Shown here: positions 1 to 14,014 of the stretch, piece by piece
Layout of the letters: each line of letters opens with the position of its first letter
Numbering within the stretch: the first letter of the stretch is position 1
From: Actinomycetospora succinea
GTDB lineage: Bacteria; Actinomycetota; Actinomycetes; Mycobacteriales; Pseudonocardiaceae
Reading direction: 5' to 3'
Length of the DNA stretch: 64,000 nucleotides
NCBI RefSeq assembly: GCF_004363095.1
Contig: NZ_SNYO01000010.1
Span: 1 to 64,000, forward strand
The notes under the pieces: model-generated
What the model was told of the DNA's origin: nothing
What the model saw: only the letters and a program-made list of their open reading frames with translations
The model's database searches: none
Program-made: the position numbers and the translations under genes

Positions 1-1
1 G

Positions 2-1698
<1,697 letters not shown>

Positions 1699-1702
<4 letters not shown>

Positions 1703-2916
1703 GGCTCGCTCCGCAGCAAGTGCGGGTCGATGGCGCCACGGTAGGCCTCGAGGTTGCGGGCGGTCTCGCGCAGCGAGTCGCCGCCGAACTTCTCCAGCGC
1801 CGCGTCGGCCAGCACCAGCGCGACGAGGGCCTCGGCGACGACCCCGGCCGCGGGCACCGCGCAGACGTCGGAGCGCTGGTGGTGGGCGACGGCTGCCTCG
1901 CCGGTGGCGGTGTCGACGGTCGCGAGGGCCCGGGGCACCGTGGAGATCGGCTTCATCGCGACGCGCGCCCGCAGCGGCTCGCCGTTGGTCATGCCGCCCT
2001 CGATGCCGCCGGCGCGGTTGGAGGCGCGGCTGACGCCGGGCGCGGCGGCGTGCATCTCGTCGTGCGCGGCCGAGCCCCGCCGGCGGGCGGTGGTGAACCC
2101 GTCGCCGATCTCGACGCCCTTCATGGCCTGGATGCCCATGAGCGCGCCGGCGAGGCGGGCGTCGAGCCGCCGGTCGGCCTGCACGTAGGACCCGAGGCCC
2201 ACCGGCAGCCCGTGGGCGACGACCTCGACGACGCCGCCGAGAGTGTCGCCGTCCTCCTTGGCGGCGTCGACCTCGGCCACCATCGCCGCCGTCGAGGCCT
2301 CGTCGACGGCGCGCACCGGGCTCGCGTCGATGCGCTCGCCGTCGCCGGGCATGGGGATCGCGCCGGGCGTCGCGTCGGCGGTGCCCAGACTGATCACGTG
2401 CGAGAGCACCTCGACGCCCAGGGCCTGCGCCAGGAACGCCTTGGCGACCGCGCCGAGCGCCACCTTGGCGGCCGTCTCACGGGCGCTCGCGCGCTCGAGC
2501 ACCGGGCGGGCCTCGTCGAAGTCGTACTTCGTCATGCCCGCGAGGTCGGCGTGGCCGGGGCGGGGACGCGTGAGCGGGGCGTTGCGCGCCCGGCCCTCGA
2601 TCAGCGCGGGGTCGACGGGGTCGGCCGACATGACCGTCTCCCACTTCGGCCACTCGGAGTTGGCGATCCGGATGGCGACCGGGCTGCCGAGCGTCACGCC
2701 GTGGCGCAGGCCGCCGGACAGCTCGATCTCGTCGGCCTCGAACGCCATCCGCGCGCCGCGCCCGTAGCCCAGACGCCGCCGCGCCAGCTCGGCCGACACC
2801 TCCTTGGAGCTCACCGACACGCCCGCGACCATGCCCTCGAGCACGGCCGTGAGCGCCGCCCCGTGCGACTCTCCCGCCGTCAGCCACCGCAACACGGGTC
2901 CATCGTTCCACGTCAC
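1699..2916 (-). CDS. aroC: Chorismate synthase
   Basis: AroC makes chorismate from EPSP by an FMN-dependent anti-1,4-elimination, the last common step to the aromatic amino acids. Family signatures are the N-terminal [17 protein letters not shown], and a C-terminal block beginning [11 protein letters not shown] and running to GGMTNGEP. Two in-frame GTG codons are possible starts: 2916, which sits almost on a GGGGAGG stretch, and 2895, which begins [12 protein letters not shown] exactly like most homologues. The longer form is listed, but the shorter (398 aa) may be the real one. The prepilin peptidase gene lies six bases upstream on the same strand. Confidence 0.95.
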
Positions 2917-2922
2917 CTCCCC

Positions 2923-3540
2923 TCACCCGCCCGTCAGGGACACGGTGAGGATCACCCACGTCGCGACCAGCAGCGGAGGCCCGAACGGGACGCTCTGCGC
3001 CGGCCGCGCGAGACCGACCGCGAGCACGCCCAGGCAGGCGAGCACGACCGCGAGCACCGGGGCGGGCCACGCCGCGGCCGCGAGCGGGGCGCCGAGCGAC
3101 GGGGCGAGCTTGACGTCACCGGCACCGAGGGCGGTCGGGGCGGCGAGGTGGACCGCCGCGAGGACGCCGCCGAGCACCACGCCGCCCAGCAGGCCCGCGC
3201 CCAGCGTGAGCGGCGGGAGCGGGATCAGCGCGGCGAGCACGGCCAGCGCCGCCGGCCCCGTCAGCGCGTCCGGCAGGCGTCCGACGGCGAGGTCGACCGC
3301 GCTCCCGGCGACCACGAGCACGCCGAGCACCAGCTGGGCGGGCAGCCACACCGCGGGGACCCGGTGCGCGGCGACGAGGACGCACGCGACCGCCCAGAGC
3401 GCCGCGAGCAGGAGGGCACACGGTCCGACGGGCACGAGCGCGCCGCGTCGCATCCGCGCGAGCCACGCCCGGACCGCGAGGCCCGCGAGCGCGCCCGCTC
3501 CCCCGCCCGCCAGCCCGGCGAGCACCACGTCCCTGATCAC
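2923..3540 (-). CDS. Prepilin peptidase, A24 family (membrane aspartyl protease)
   Basis: This 205-residue, very hydrophobic protein has about six to seven membrane segments. It carries both catalytic aspartate motifs of the A24/TadV-PilD family: an Asp in AGSAVDLAVGRLPD and the GxGD motif in LGAGDVKLAP. The N-terminal cysteine-rich methylase domain of PilD is absent, as in TadV/CpaA-like forms. Such enzymes cleave the leader of type IV or Flp prepilins, but no pilin gene is in this window. Its position between aroE and aroC is common in actinobacteria. The start is followed upstream by a 261-base gap with a dispersed repeat. Confidence 0.85.
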   Translation of the reverse strand: MIRDVVLAGLAGGGAGALAGLAVRAWLARMRRGALVPVGPCALLLAALWAVACVLVAAHRVPAVWLPAQLVLGVLVVAGSAVDLAVGRLPDALTGPAALAVLAALIPLPPLTLGAGLLGGVVLGGVLAAVHLAAPTALGAGDVKLAPSLGAPLAAAAWPAPVLAVVLACLGVLAVGLARPAQSVPFGPPLLVATWVILTVSLTGG

Positions 3541-3650
3541 GTCGTCGAGCGTGTCCTGACCAGCACCGATCCGTCACGCACGACCTCGCGACCCTGTGGA
3601 CGCATCCGGCCGATGGGGACGGCGATCGGGCGAGCCGCGCACCTGCGAGG

Positions 3651-3705
3651 GATCGAGCGGGCGGACTTCCTGACGTTCAACGCGAGCATGGCCGCCAGGC
3701 TGAAA
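3651..3705 (+). repeat. Dispersed double-hairpin repeat, copy 1
   Basis: The block starts GATCGAGCGGGCGGACTTCC and continues through CTGACGTT-C-AACGCGAG and AGCATGGCCGCCAGGCT. It aligns over about 55 bases with the stretches at 27475-27530 (same strand) and 26260-26316 (opposite strand). The first stem is degraded here (two mismatches). The second, AGC-a-TGGC/GCCA-g-GCT, is kept apart from one A.G mismatch. It lies between the prepilin peptidase start and the aroE terminator. Confidence 0.8.
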
Positions 3706-3725
3706 CACGCCGGACGACGCGCGCC

Positions 3726-3790
3726 CCGGCGTGTCGCGCCGGCGAGGATGTGGCGATCCTGGCGATGAGCGCCAGCGATGCCGCATCGCT
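3726..3790 (-). terminator. Hairpin cluster downstream of aroE
   Basis: Right after the aroE stop come two compact stems: AGCGATG-CCG-CATCGCT (3774-3790) and CCGGCG-TGTCG-CGCCGG (3726-3742). No U-tract follows, as is usual for GC-rich actinobacteria. Factor-independent termination of the leftward mltG-aroE transcript is the likely role. Confidence 0.5.
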
Positions 3791-3801
3791 CGCACCCGGG
3801 A

Positions 3802-4701
3802 TCAGGCGAGCAGGGGCAGGAGCGGGGTGTCGGTGGTGGCCGCGAGGGCCCGGTGCATCGCCTCGCGCGGGGCCGCCATCCCCGTGAACTGCTCGACCTG
3901 GCCGAACGCCTGGTGCAGGAGCATGTCGAGGCCCGTCGCCACGGCGAGGCCGCGGGCGGCGGCCGCGGCGGCCAGGGGCGTCGGCCAGGGGTGGTAGACC
4001 GCGTCGAGCACGACCGCCCAGTCGGGCAGGGATGCCACCAGCCGACGAGCCAGGGCGTCGTCCACCGACCCCGCCGGCGTCGTGTTCACCAGCGCCTTGG
4101 CGTCCGCCAGGTCGCGGGGCGAGAGGTCCGCCCACGTCACCGCCCGCCGCGCGAACCCGAACTCCCGCGCGACGTCCAGCGTCCCGGCCGCGCGCTCGGG
4201 GTCCCGCACGACGAGGGTGACCCCCTCGCACCCGATCTCGTGGATCCCGCCCAGCGCCGCGCAGGCGGTCGCCCCGCTGCCCAGCACCACGGCGTCGGCC
4301 GCGAACACGGTCGGCGGGAAGTCGCGCACCCCCGCCGCACGCAGCGCCCCCGCGACGCCGTCGACGTCGGTGCAGTCCGCCGCCCAGCCGCCGTCGCGCC
4401 GGACCAGGGTGTTCGCCGCCCCCACCCGCCGGGCGCGCAGCGAGACCGACGACGCCGTCTCGAGCGCCGCGCGCTTGCCCGGCATCGTCACCGACAGACC
4501 GGCCCAGGACCCGTCGAGGCCCCGCACGAAGGACGGCAGCGCCTCGGCGGTGCACTCGACGGCCTCGTAGGTCCAGTCGTCGAGCCCGAGCGCGGCGTAG
4601 GCGGCGCGGTGCAGGACCGGCGAACGGGAATGTGTGACCGGCGAGCCCAGGACGGCGGCGCGTCGGGAGACGCAGCGGAGCGGAGCTCGACCCATCGACA
4701 C
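3802..4701 (-). CDS. aroE: Shikimate dehydrogenase
   Basis: AroE reduces 3-dehydroshikimate to shikimate with NADPH. The 299-residue product has the SxS substrate motif (SPVTHSRSPVLH, 20-31), catalytic Lys76 in VTMPGK, NTLV at 97-100 and the catalytic Asp112 in CTDVDG. The Rossmann stretch VVLGSGATACAAL follows. It is slightly longer than typical, and a start at the internal GTG before SRRAAVLG would give a more standard N-terminus. It lies five bases downstream of mltG on the same strand. Confidence 0.95.
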   Translation of the reverse strand: MSMGRAPLRCVSRRAAVLGSPVTHSRSPVLHRAAYAALGLDDWTYEAVECTAEALPSFVRGLDGSWAGLSVTMPGKRAALETASSVSLRARRVGAANTLVRRDGGWAADCTDVDGVAGALRAAGVRDFPPTVFAADAVVLGSGATACAALGGIHEIGCEGVTLVVRDPERAAGTLDVAREFGFARRAVTWADLSPRDLADAKALVNTTPAGSVDDALARRLVASLPDWAVVLDAVYHPWPTPLAAAAAARGLAVATGLDMLLHQAFGQVEQFTGMAAPREAMHRALAATTDTPLLPLLA

Positions 4702-4705
4702 GGCC

Positions 4706-6142
4706 TCAGTAGACCCCGCGCTCCTGGGCGAGGCGCCGGTTGGCGTCGTGCTCGGCGGGGGTCACCGCGAAGCACGAGATGCCGTCGGTCTGGCACTTCA
4801 CGAAGTACACCCACGGCCCCGGGTCGGGGTCGAGCGCGGCGCGCAGCGCGTCGGGGCTGACCGCGCCGATGGGGGTCGGGGTGAGCCCGAGGTTGAGGTA
4901 GGTGTTGTACGGGCCGGGGCGCGCCCGGTCGTACGGGTTGGTCAGCAGCGTCTGCCGGTCGAGCGGGTAGTTCACCGTCGAGTCGAACTGCAGGCGCATC
5001 GGGACCGCGAGCCGGTTGAGGATGACCCGCGTGACCTTGCCGAAGTCGGCCGGCACGCCCTCCCGCTCGGCGAGCGAGGCCAGGATCAGCGCGTCGTAGG
5101 GCTGCATCCCCGCGGCCTCGGCCTCGCTGACCAGCCCGCCCGCCTCGAGCCGCGGCGCCGACGCCCGGACGACGGCCTCGAGGGCCTCGCGGGCCCCCGT
5201 GCCGGGTGCGATGTCGTAGGTCCCGGGGGCGAGCAGGCCCTCGAGGCGCCGGTTCGGCTCGGCCCGTCGCACGCCGGCCTGCGCCCACGTGGGCACGCCG
5301 AGCTCGGCGGGGTCGGTGGTGGCCATCGCCGTGCGGAGCTCGTCGACCGAGGCGCAGCGCTCCGCGCCGGACTCGTCGACGGTGCACGTGGCGCGCGAGA
5401 TCAGCGACAGCACGCCGGGCACGATCGCCGTGCCGACGCCCGCGGTGTCGTCGAGCTGGACCCCGCTGCGGATGTCGAGGCGCCCGACGCGGCTCGCCGG
5501 GTCGAGCAGGGCCGTGACGGCGCCCGACGCCGACATCCGGTGCTGGAGCTCGTAGAAACCGGGCTGGATGCCCCGGCCGTTCGGGTTCTCCTCCGCCGCG
5601 TCGCCGAACGCCCGCGCCGAGGCGACGACGTCCGCGGCGACGAGCTCCTCGCCGATCGCGCGGGTCGACGAGCCGTCGGAGACCTCGACGACGACCCGGC
5701 CGTCGCCGGGGCCGTCGTAGTCGGGCGGGAACAGGATCGGCCACAGGTCGCGGGCGAAGAACACCCCGCCGACCAGCGCGAGCACCAGGACCGCGGCGAC
5801 CCCGGGCCAGAGCCAGCGGCGCCGGCGGGGACGCCGGCCCTGGGGCAGCGCCTCGGTGACCGAGTCGCCGCCGGGGTGCGCCTCGTCGTCCCCGAGCAGC
5901 CAGCCGGCGTCGGCCTCGGCGGGCTCGTCGGACGACTCCGACGACGAGGACGACGGCGGCGGCTCCGGCACCCGCCACGCCGCCGCGTAGTGCCGGTCGG
6001 TCTCGGCGTCGGGGTGCGCGACGTACCGGTCGCGCGGCACCGAGCTGAAGGACCGCCCGGTCGTCGCCGACATCCGGATCACCCGCCGCTCGGTGTGCGG
6101 GCGACTGTCGGGCCGGTGGGGCCCGGGGTGACGTCCGGTCAC
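4706..6142 (-). CDS. mltG: Endolytic murein transglycosylase MltG (YceG-like)
   Basis: MltG cleaves nascent peptidoglycan glycan strands at the membrane. This 478-residue protein has a cytoplasmic N-terminus rich in acidic residues, one membrane segment ([20 protein letters not shown], about residue 110-130), then the extracytoplasmic YceG domain. Family marks are ASLAEREGV with the catalytic Glu, [24 protein letters not shown] and a C-terminal WVYFV...FAVT...EHDANR. The start lies inside the 3' end of ruvX (four-base overlap). An internal ATG before SATTGRSF could also be the start. Confidence 0.93.
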   Translation of the reverse strand: MTGRHPGPHRPDSRPHTERRVIRMSATTGRSFSSVPRDRYVAHPDAETDRHYAAAWRVPEPPPSSSSSESSDEPAEADAGWLLGDDEAHPGGDSVTEALPQGRRPRRRRWLWPGVAAVLVLALVGGVFFARDLWPILFPPDYDGPGDGRVVVEVSDGSSTRAIGEELVAADVVASARAFGDAAEENPNGRGIQPGFYELQHRMSASGAVTALLDPASRVGRLDIRSGVQLDDTAGVGTAIVPGVLSLISRATCTVDESGAERCASVDELRTAMATTDPAELGVPTWAQAGVRRAEPNRRLEGLLAPGTYDIAPGTGAREALEAVVRASAPRLEAGGLVSEAEAAGMQPYDALILASLAEREGVPADFGKVTRVILNRLAVPMRLQFDSTVNYPLDRQTLLTNPYDRARPGPYNTYLNLGLTPTPIGAVSPDALRAALDPDPGPWVYFVKCQTDGISCFAVTPAEHDANRRLAQERGVY

Positions 6143-6558
6143 GAGTCCTCCGCGCGGCCGGCGGCACGGCGTCGGTCGAGGTGGCCCTGCAGGATCTCGA
6201 CGGCCGCGGCCTGGTCGATCACGCGGCGCTGCTTGCGGCCCTTGACGCCCCGGTCGGACAGCGTCCGGGTCGCCGTCACCGTGGTGAGCCGTTCGTCGGA
6301 GAGCACCACCGGCACCGTGAGCCGCCCCGCGAGCGACTCGGCGTAGGCCCGCGCGGTCTGCGCGGCCGGGCCGTCGCGACCGGCGAGCGTCCGGGGAAGT
6401 CCCACGACCACCTCGACCACCTCGTGCTCGTCGACGAGCGCCACGAGCCGGTCCAGGTCGGTACCGGCCTCATCGTGATCGAGGGTAACGAGCGGGGTGG
6501 CGAGCACCCCCGCCGGATCCGAGAGCGCCACGCCCACCCGGACGCTGCCGACGTCCAC
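6139..6558 (-). CDS. ruvX: RuvX/YqgF-family pre-16S rRNA nuclease (putative Holliday junction resolvase)
   Basis: The 139-residue RNase H-fold protein begins [15 protein letters not shown] with the catalytic Asp in DVGS, has [14 protein letters not shown] in the middle and SDERLTT plus [11 protein letters not shown] with the later acidic residues. YqgF-type proteins mature 16S rRNA and have been proposed as Holliday junction resolvases. The GTG at 6558 is the only normal start codon in frame after the alaS stop, yet homologues carry a few more residues (RLGVDVG), so a non-standard upstream start is possible. It follows alaS at about 30 bases on the same strand. Confidence 0.92.
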   Translation of the reverse strand: MDVGSVRVGVALSDPAGVLATPLVTLDHDEAGTDLDRLVALVDEHEVVEVVVGLPRTLAGRDGPAAQTARAYAESLAGRLTVPVVLSDERLTTVTATRTLSDRGVKGRKQRRVIDQAAAVEILQGHLDRRRAAGRAEDS

Positions 6559-6589
6559 CCCGAGACGTCGTCCGAGGTCAGGAGCGAGG

Positions 6590-9259
<2,670 letters not shown>

Positions 9260-9313
9260 GGTGTCCTGCTCAGGAGGAGGTGCGGATAGGGGGCGCGAGG
9301 CGCGGGGATGTGC

Positions 9314-9616
9314 TCAGCGGGCGTGCGAGCTTCCCCGCCGGGGCGCTCGCGCGTGGCGGGCCGACGGCGAGGGGTCGGGCCGCACCGGGATCTCCGTCGT
9401 GTCCTCCACCATCGCGTACAGCTCCTCGGAGCGTTCGTTCATTCCGGCGCGCACCTCCGCGCCGAACGCCCCGAGCCCGGCCCCGAGCTCGCGCAGCCCC
9501 TCGCCGAGGCTCGTGCCGACGCCGGCCGGCGTGGCCTTCTGCGTCAGCTCGTTGACCTTGCGGGTCGCGCTGACGCCCACCGCGACGCCGACGCCGACCC
9601 AGAACAGACGCCTCAT
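9314..9616 (-). CDS. Small membrane-anchored protein, DUF6167-like
   Basis: This 100-residue protein starts MRRLFWVGVGVAVGVSATRKV, one N-terminal membrane or signal-anchor segment, followed by a region FGAEVRAGMNERSEELYAMV and a basic tail. Proteins of this size and pattern sit between a DUF948 gene and alaS in many actinobacteria and are classed as DUF6167. The function is unknown. The start overlaps the stop of the DUF948 gene by four bases, so the two are probably coupled. Confidence 0.8.
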   Translation of the reverse strand: MRRLFWVGVGVAVGVSATRKVNELTQKATPAGVGTSLGEGLRELGAGLGAFGAEVRAGMNERSEELYAMVEDTTEIPVRPDPSPSARHARAPRRGSSHAR

Positions 9617-10014
9617 GCGCGCACGCTCCGCTTCGACTTGCGGCCCTTGGCCGGGGCTGAGTTCTTCAGCCGGCGCGCCTGCTGGGCCTTGCGCAGCCCG
9701 TAGGACAGGGCGGCGACCTTGACGAGCGGCCCGCCGAGCGTCGCCGTGAACAGCGTGCTCAGGGCCTTGGTGTTGGCCGCGACGGCCTGGGCGCTGGCGG
9801 TGACGCCGTCGACGCGCTCGAGCTGGGTGTTCACCGTGGTCAGCGTGACCCCGGCGTCGGAGAGCAGGGGCTCGGTGCCCTCGTGCGTCTTGCGGATCGC
9901 GATCGTCGCCTCGTCGAGCGTGCGCCCGAGCTTGATCAACGGGATGGCGAGCAGCACCACCAGGATCACGAACGCCACCGCGGCGACGATCGCCGCGATC
10001 TGGCCGACCGACAC
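9613..10014 (-). CDS. DUF948-domain membrane protein
   Basis: The 133-residue product begins SVGQIAAIVAAVAFVILVV, a single N-terminal membrane segment. It continues with a predicted helical region rich in Thr/Leu heptads and ends in a strongly basic tail (KGRKSKRSVRA). DUF948 proteins are of unknown function. I chose the GTG at 10014 because GAGGAGG lies five to six bases upstream; a longer frame upstream has no such site. It forms a pair with the DUF6167-like gene. Confidence 0.85.
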   Translation of the reverse strand: MSVGQIAAIVAAVAFVILVVLLAIPLIKLGRTLDEATIAIRKTHEGTEPLLSDAGVTLTTVNTQLERVDGVTASAQAVAANTKALSTLFTATLGGPLVKVAALSYGLRKAQQARRLKNSAPAKGRKSKRSVRA

Positions 10015-10159
10015 GGGTCCTCCTCGGGTGCTGGATGCGGTACAGGTCCCCGGACCGACGCCCGGCGACACCACCGCAGGGGCGGGGTCGCGGGCGACAC
10101 CTGGCGCAGGTGGCGGCAGGTTACCGTGCGCCGTTCGTCCCCCTCCCGCCCGCTCTTGA
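10015..10159 (-). promoter_or_regulatory. Leader and probable promoter of the DUF948/DUF6167/alaS group
   Basis: The stretch holds a -10-like TAACCT on the minus strand (10118-10123) and, just after the position where transcription would start, a stem CACCTG-GCG-CAGGTG (10098-10112). This predicts a leader of about 95 bases. The assignment is by eye only. Confidence 0.3.
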
Positions 10160-10948
10160 TCAGCAGGGGGGCAGTCCGAGCCCGCCCCGGTAGGACGGCG
10201 CGAGGTAGACCTCGGAGATGTAGCCGATGCGCCCGTCGGGGGCCCGGGCGCCCAGCCAGAGCTCGGAGACCGCGGCGTTCGGGTTCTGCCCGATGTTCGT
10301 CGACGTGACGTCGGCGTTGGTGATGACCTCGCCGGTGAGCTGGCAGACCGCCTCGAACGTGAAGCCGCTGCCGACCTCCGTCCCGGGGATCTTGCAGCCG
10401 GGGATGTTGGCGCACCGCGCGACCGGCCGGGCCGACAGGTACGACGGGCTGCGGTCCTCGACGAGCGCCGCGTCGCCGATCGCGACGCGGTTCTGGACGA
10501 CCACCGTGCGGTCGGCGGGCGGCTCCGGCGCGGCCGCGAGGACCAGGACGAGCGCGGTCGCGAGCCCCGCCACGAGCGAGACCAGCACGGTGAACGCGGC
10601 GATCTCCACGCGGCGCCGGGTGGAGCGGCGCGGCGCGGGCGGCGGCGTGGCGAGCGGGGCGGGCGGGTCGTCGCGCGCCACGTCGCCCTCGCGCAGCCGC
10701 GCGTGCCGGGCCCGCCAGGTCGCCACCTCGTCCGGCGAGAGCCCGACGGCGCCGAGCACGTCGGTCACGAGATCCGCGTTCGGCAGCCCCGGCCCGCGCG
10801 TCGCCGTGGCGATGGTCGACTTGCCCCACCCCGAGAGCTCCTCCGCGCGGCGGAACGACACGTCGCGGGCGCGCAGCGTGTCGCGGAAGTCCGCGCAGAA
10901 GCGCACCGGTGAGTCCCGGCCGCCGGGCTCCCCCGCCCGTGGTCCCAC
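10160..10948 (-). CDS. HTH-domain protein with a membrane segment and a small secreted C-terminal domain
   Basis: The protein has three parts. An N-terminal helix-turn-helix-like region is RFCADFRDTLRARDVSFRRAEELSGWGKSTIATATRGPGLP (shown by the pattern FRRAEEL...GKSTIA). A basic linker and one membrane segment (IAAFTVLVSLVAGLATALVL) follow, then an extracytoplasmic part with three cysteines (ARCANIPGCKIP, AVCQL), ELWLGARAPDGRIGYISEVYL reminiscent of an SH3-like fold, and a final Cys. The combination suggests a sensor that links outside to DNA, but this is inference. The start is uncertain: GTG codons at 10948 and 10906 both precede the HTH. The 287 bases upstream to rarA contain nothing I can name. 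Confidence 0.6.
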   Translation of the reverse strand: MGPRAGEPGGRDSPVRFCADFRDTLRARDVSFRRAEELSGWGKSTIATATRGPGLPNADLVTDVLGAVGLSPDEVATWRARHARLREGDVARDDPPAPLATPPPAPRRSTRRRVEIAAFTVLVSLVAGLATALVLVLAAAPEPPADRTVVVQNRVAIGDAALVEDRSPSYLSARPVARCANIPGCKIPGTEVGSGFTFEAVCQLTGEVITNADVTSTNIGQNPNAAVSELWLGARAPDGRIGYISEVYLAPSYRGGLGLPPC

Positions 10949-11235
10949 AGCCTCGCCGTCGATGACGTCCCCCTCAGGTACCCCTGTGGTCCCCCCGGAC
11001 CCCACGCGTGATCGTCCGGCACGGCGGGCCCGATGCCCAGCCGCCGTCCGGCCGCTGTCCGGGACGCCGCCCGGACGGCTCCCGGACGCCCGGGGACGCG
11101 TTCCGGGAAACCCCGTGGCGCGCGGCCGCGAAGATGCGGGCGAGGCCACCGGTCCGTCGGGGGCGGTGGCCCCGCGATCGAGGTGCCGCGGGCAGCCGGG
11201 GGGCGTGCCCGCGGCGCCTCACCCGCTCCTGCTGC

Positions 11236-12642
11236 TCACTCCCTGCTCCTGTCCCCCCGCACGACCTCCCGCAACCGCGCCAACCGCTCCGCGCGCTCCC
11301 GCTCGTCGCCGCGCCCGCCGGGCCGGTAGTAGTCGCGCCCGACGAGCTCGTCGGGCGGGTACTGCTGGGCGACGACCCCGGCACGGTCGTTGTGCGGGTA
11401 GACGTAGCCGACCGCGTTGCCCATGGCCTGGGCGCCCGCGTAGTGGCCGTCGCGCAGGTGGGGCGGGACGGGACCGGCGGCGCCGGTGCGCACGTCGCTC
11501 ATCGCCTCGTCGATCGCGGTGATCACCGCGTTGGACTTCGCCGCGGTCGCGAGGTGGATCGTCACCTGCGCCAGGTTGATCCGTGCCTCGGGCAGACCGA
11601 TGAGCTGCACGGCCTGGGCGGCGGCGACCGCGGCGGGCAGCGCGGTGGGATCGGCGAGGCCGATGTCCTCGCTGGCGTGGACCACGAGCCGGCGCGCGAT
11701 GAACCGCGGGTCCTCCCCCGCGACGATCATGCGGGCGAGGTAGTGCAGGGCGGCGTCCGGGTCGGAGCCGCGGATCGACTTGATGAACGCCGAGATGACG
11801 TCGTAGTGCTGGTCGCCGGCGCGGTCGTAGCGCACGGCGACCTCGTCGACGACCCGCTCGACGTCGGCGAGCGTGATCTCGCCGCGCCCGCCCACCGCGT
11901 CCGCGGCCGCCTCGAGCGCGGTCAGCGAGCGCCGCCCGTCGCCCGCGGCGAGCCGGACGAGGTGGGCGCGGGCGTCGGGATGGAGGGTGACGGAACCACC
12001 GAGCCCGCGGGGGTCGGCGACGGCGCGGTCGAGCAGCGTGCCGACCGCCTCGTCGTCGAGGGCGTGGAGCCCGAGCACCAGGGACCGCGACAGCAGGGGC
12101 GCCACGACGGAGAAGCTCGGGTTCTCGGTGGTCGCGCCGACGAGCAGCACGACCCGGTCCTCGACGGCGGCGAGCAGCGCGTCCTGCTGGGTGCGCGAGA
12201 ACCGGTGGATCTCGTCGATGAACAGCACCGTGCGCCGCGGCTCGGACGCGGCGAGGCGGCGGCGCGCGACCTCGATGACCCCGCGCACCTCCTTCACCCC
12301 GGCGTTCAGGGCGCTCAGGGCCTCGAACGCCCGGCCCGTGGCCTGCGAGATCAGGCGCGCCAGCGTGGTCTTCCCGGTACCCGGCGGGCCGTGGAGCAGG
12401 ACCGACGCCGGCGCCGCGCCCTCGACGAGACGGCGCAGCGGCGCGCCCGGGGCGAGCAGGTGGTCCTGCCCGACGACCTCGTCGATGCTCGCCGGCCGCA
12501 TCCGCACGGCCAACGGCGCGCCGACCCCGCTCGTCGGCGCGGGCCGGTCCTCCACCACCCCCCGCGTCACCGGACGGTCCGGGTCCGGGCCCTCGTGGAC
12601 GGGCTCCGGCGCCGCGACCTCGAACAGGCCCTCCTCGCTCAT
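11236..12642 (-). CDS. rarA: Replication-associated recombination protein A (AAA+ ATPase)
   Basis: RarA/MgsA acts at stalled replication forks. The 468-residue product has Walker [10 protein letters not shown], Walker [15 protein letters not shown], sensor 1 GATTENPSF, and the C-terminal tetramerisation region typified by [19 protein letters not shown] and [16 protein letters not shown]. The ATG at 12642 begins MSEEGLFE and overlaps the stop of the upstream CxxC gene as ATGA. A start 14 codons further upstream is possible but lies inside that gene. Confidence 0.95.
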   Translation of the reverse strand: MSEEGLFEVAAPEPVHEGPDPDRPVTRGVVEDRPAPTSGVGAPLAVRMRPASIDEVVGQDHLLAPGAPLRRLVEGAAPASVLLHGPPGTGKTTLARLISQATGRAFEALSALNAGVKEVRGVIEVARRRLAASEPRRTVLFIDEIHRFSRTQQDALLAAVEDRVVLLVGATTENPSFSVVAPLLSRSLVLGLHALDDEAVGTLLDRAVADPRGLGGSVTLHPDARAHLVRLAAGDGRRSLTALEAAADAVGGRGEITLADVERVVDEVAVRYDRAGDQHYDVISAFIKSIRGSDPDAALHYLARMIVAGEDPRFIARRLVVHASEDIGLADPTALPAAVAAAQAVQLIGLPEARINLAQVTIHLATAAKSNAVITAIDEAMSDVRTGAAGPVPPHLRDGHYAGAQAMGNAVGYVYPHNDRAGVVAQQYPPDELVGRDYYRPGGRGDERERAERLARLREVVRGDRSRE

Positions 12643-13082
12643 GCCCCGAACGGTACTGACGCCCCCCGACGGGTGACGTTCCACTGTGCCGCGTCGACCG
12701 GGACGACGTCGATCGGCACGTCACCGTGGGCGAGCAGCCGACGCGCCGGACCGGGTTCGGGCCCGGCGAGGACGATCGGCGCGCGGTCGAGCAGGGCGGC
12801 GATCGAGACGCGGACGATCGCGTCGGCGAGGGTGTCCCCGTCGACCAGCGGCAGGGACCCGCCCGCCCGCGCCACCACCTCGTCGACGCTCCCGGCAGGC
12901 GGGAGCGCCCCGCACGGGCCGGTGAGCGTGTAGCCCCCGGACCACGCCGCCACCCGCCAGCGCCGCGGCGCGAGCCACCGGGTCAGGGCGGCCGCGCGGC
13001 GCCGGGCCGCGCCGGGGTCGGGCGGGCCGAGGGTGTCCTCCCACGGCGCGCGGACGCGGCCGGAGCCGCAGGCTCCGCACAC
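12639..13082 (-). CDS. Hypothetical CxxC protein coupled to rarA
   Basis: This 147-residue protein has no family I recognise. It starts with VCGACG, a single CxxC pair, then a basic stretch, [17 protein letters not shown] with a third cysteine, and a C-terminal half with alternating hydrophobics ([19 protein letters not shown]). The GTG start is two bases after the stop of the polysaccharide deacetylase gene, and its TGA overlaps the rarA ATG (ATGA), so it is very likely expressed between them. Codon use (third positions nearly all G/C) matches the neighbours. Confidence 0.7.
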   Translation of the reverse strand: MCGACGSGRVRAPWEDTLGPPDPGAARRRAAALTRWLAPRRWRVAAWSGGYTLTGPCGALPPAGSVDEVVARAGGSLPLVDGDTLADAIVRVSIAALLDRAPIVLAGPEPGPARRLLAHGDVPIDVVPVDAAQWNVTRRGASVPFGA

Positions 13083-13084
13083 GC

Positions 13085-13966
13085 TCAGGCCCTGCGCGGG
13101 TTCCGCGCGACGAAGTCCTGCGCGATCTCGTCGAACGTCGCCCAGCGGACCCCGTCGTGGCCGTTGATGTGCTCGATGAGCCGCTCGAGGGCGAGCAGGA
13201 CCTGCGGGCGCCCGGAGACGTCGGGGTGGATCGTCATCGTGAAGGCCGCGTAGTCGCACTCGCGGTGGGTCCAGTCGAACTGGTCGCGCCACATCTGCTC
13301 GATGTCGCGGGGGTTGACGAAGCCGTGGCTGTTCGGGCTGCCCTTGATGAACATCATCGGCGGGAGGTCGTCGAGGAACCAGTTCGCGGGGATCTCCACG
13401 AGGTCGGTCTCGGTGCCGCGCTCGAGCGGCTTCATCCAGGTCTCGGCCGGCTGGTCGTAGTCGATCGGCGTCCACGAGTCCCCGACGCGGACGTAGTACG
13501 GGGTGACGTCGCGGTGCATCAGCGAGTGGTCGTAGCGGATGCCGCGGTCGAGCAGGATCTCGTTGGTGACCCGGCTGAACTCCCACCACGGGGCGACGTA
13601 GCCGGTGGGCCGGGTCCCGCTGCGGCGCTCGATGAGGTCGACGCAGTAGTCGAGGATCGTCTCCTCCTGCTCGCGGCTCATCGCGAGCGGGTTCTCGTGG
13701 CTGTAGCCGTGCACGCCGGTCTCGTGCCCGGCCGCGACGCAGGCGTCGAACTCGGCGGGGAAGGTCTCGACGGAGTGGCCGGGCCAGAAGAAGGTCTGGG
13801 TCATCTCGTGGCGGCGGAAGAGCTCCAGCAGCCGCGGCACGCCGACCTCGCCGGCGAAGAGCCCGCGGGAGATGTCGTCGGGCGAGTCCTGCCCGCCGTA
13901 CGACCCGAGCCAGCCGGCGACGGCGTCCACGTCCACCCCGAACGCCACGAAGATCTCTTTGGCCAC
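13085..13966 (-). CDS. Polysaccharide deacetylase family protein, HpPgdA-like
   Basis: The 293-residue NodB-fold protein starts [25 protein letters not shown], very close to the Helicobacter PgdA / allantoinase-like branch. The metal site is visible as the Asp in GVDVD and the His pair in [20 protein letters not shown] near the end gives a further conserved His. The substrate could be peptidoglycan or a small amide; it lacks a signal peptide, which argues for a cytosolic substrate. GGGAGGAG six bases upstream fixes the GTG start. It is divergent from the Lrp regulator with 48 bases between. Confidence 0.88.
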   Translation of the reverse strand: MAKEIFVAFGVDVDAVAGWLGSYGGQDSPDDISRGLFAGEVGVPRLLELFRRHEMTQTFFWPGHSVETFPAEFDACVAAGHETGVHGYSHENPLAMSREQEETILDYCVDLIERRSGTRPTGYVAPWWEFSRVTNEILLDRGIRYDHSLMHRDVTPYYVRVGDSWTPIDYDQPAETWMKPLERGTETDLVEIPANWFLDDLPPMMFIKGSPNSHGFVNPRDIEQMWRDQFDWTHRECDYAAFTMTIHPDVSGRPQVLLALERLIEHINGHDGVRWATFDEIAQDFVARNPRRA

Positions 13967-14014
13967 GATCCGCTCCTCCCGACGACCCCCGCGTACGACG
14001 ACTAGGGTTCCCCC

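Noticed and set aside
3574-3795. Possible 73-codon gene on the minus strand between the prepilin peptidase and aroE
   Set aside because: It runs through a dispersed repeat and the aroE terminator hairpins, has no ribosome-binding site, and its composition is Arg/Ser/Pro-rich as expected of a chance frame in this GC content.
4488-6167. Second rightward or overlapping gene across mltG
   Set aside because: Frames there are shifted copies of mltG composition; the mltG frame has the membrane segment and YceG motifs.
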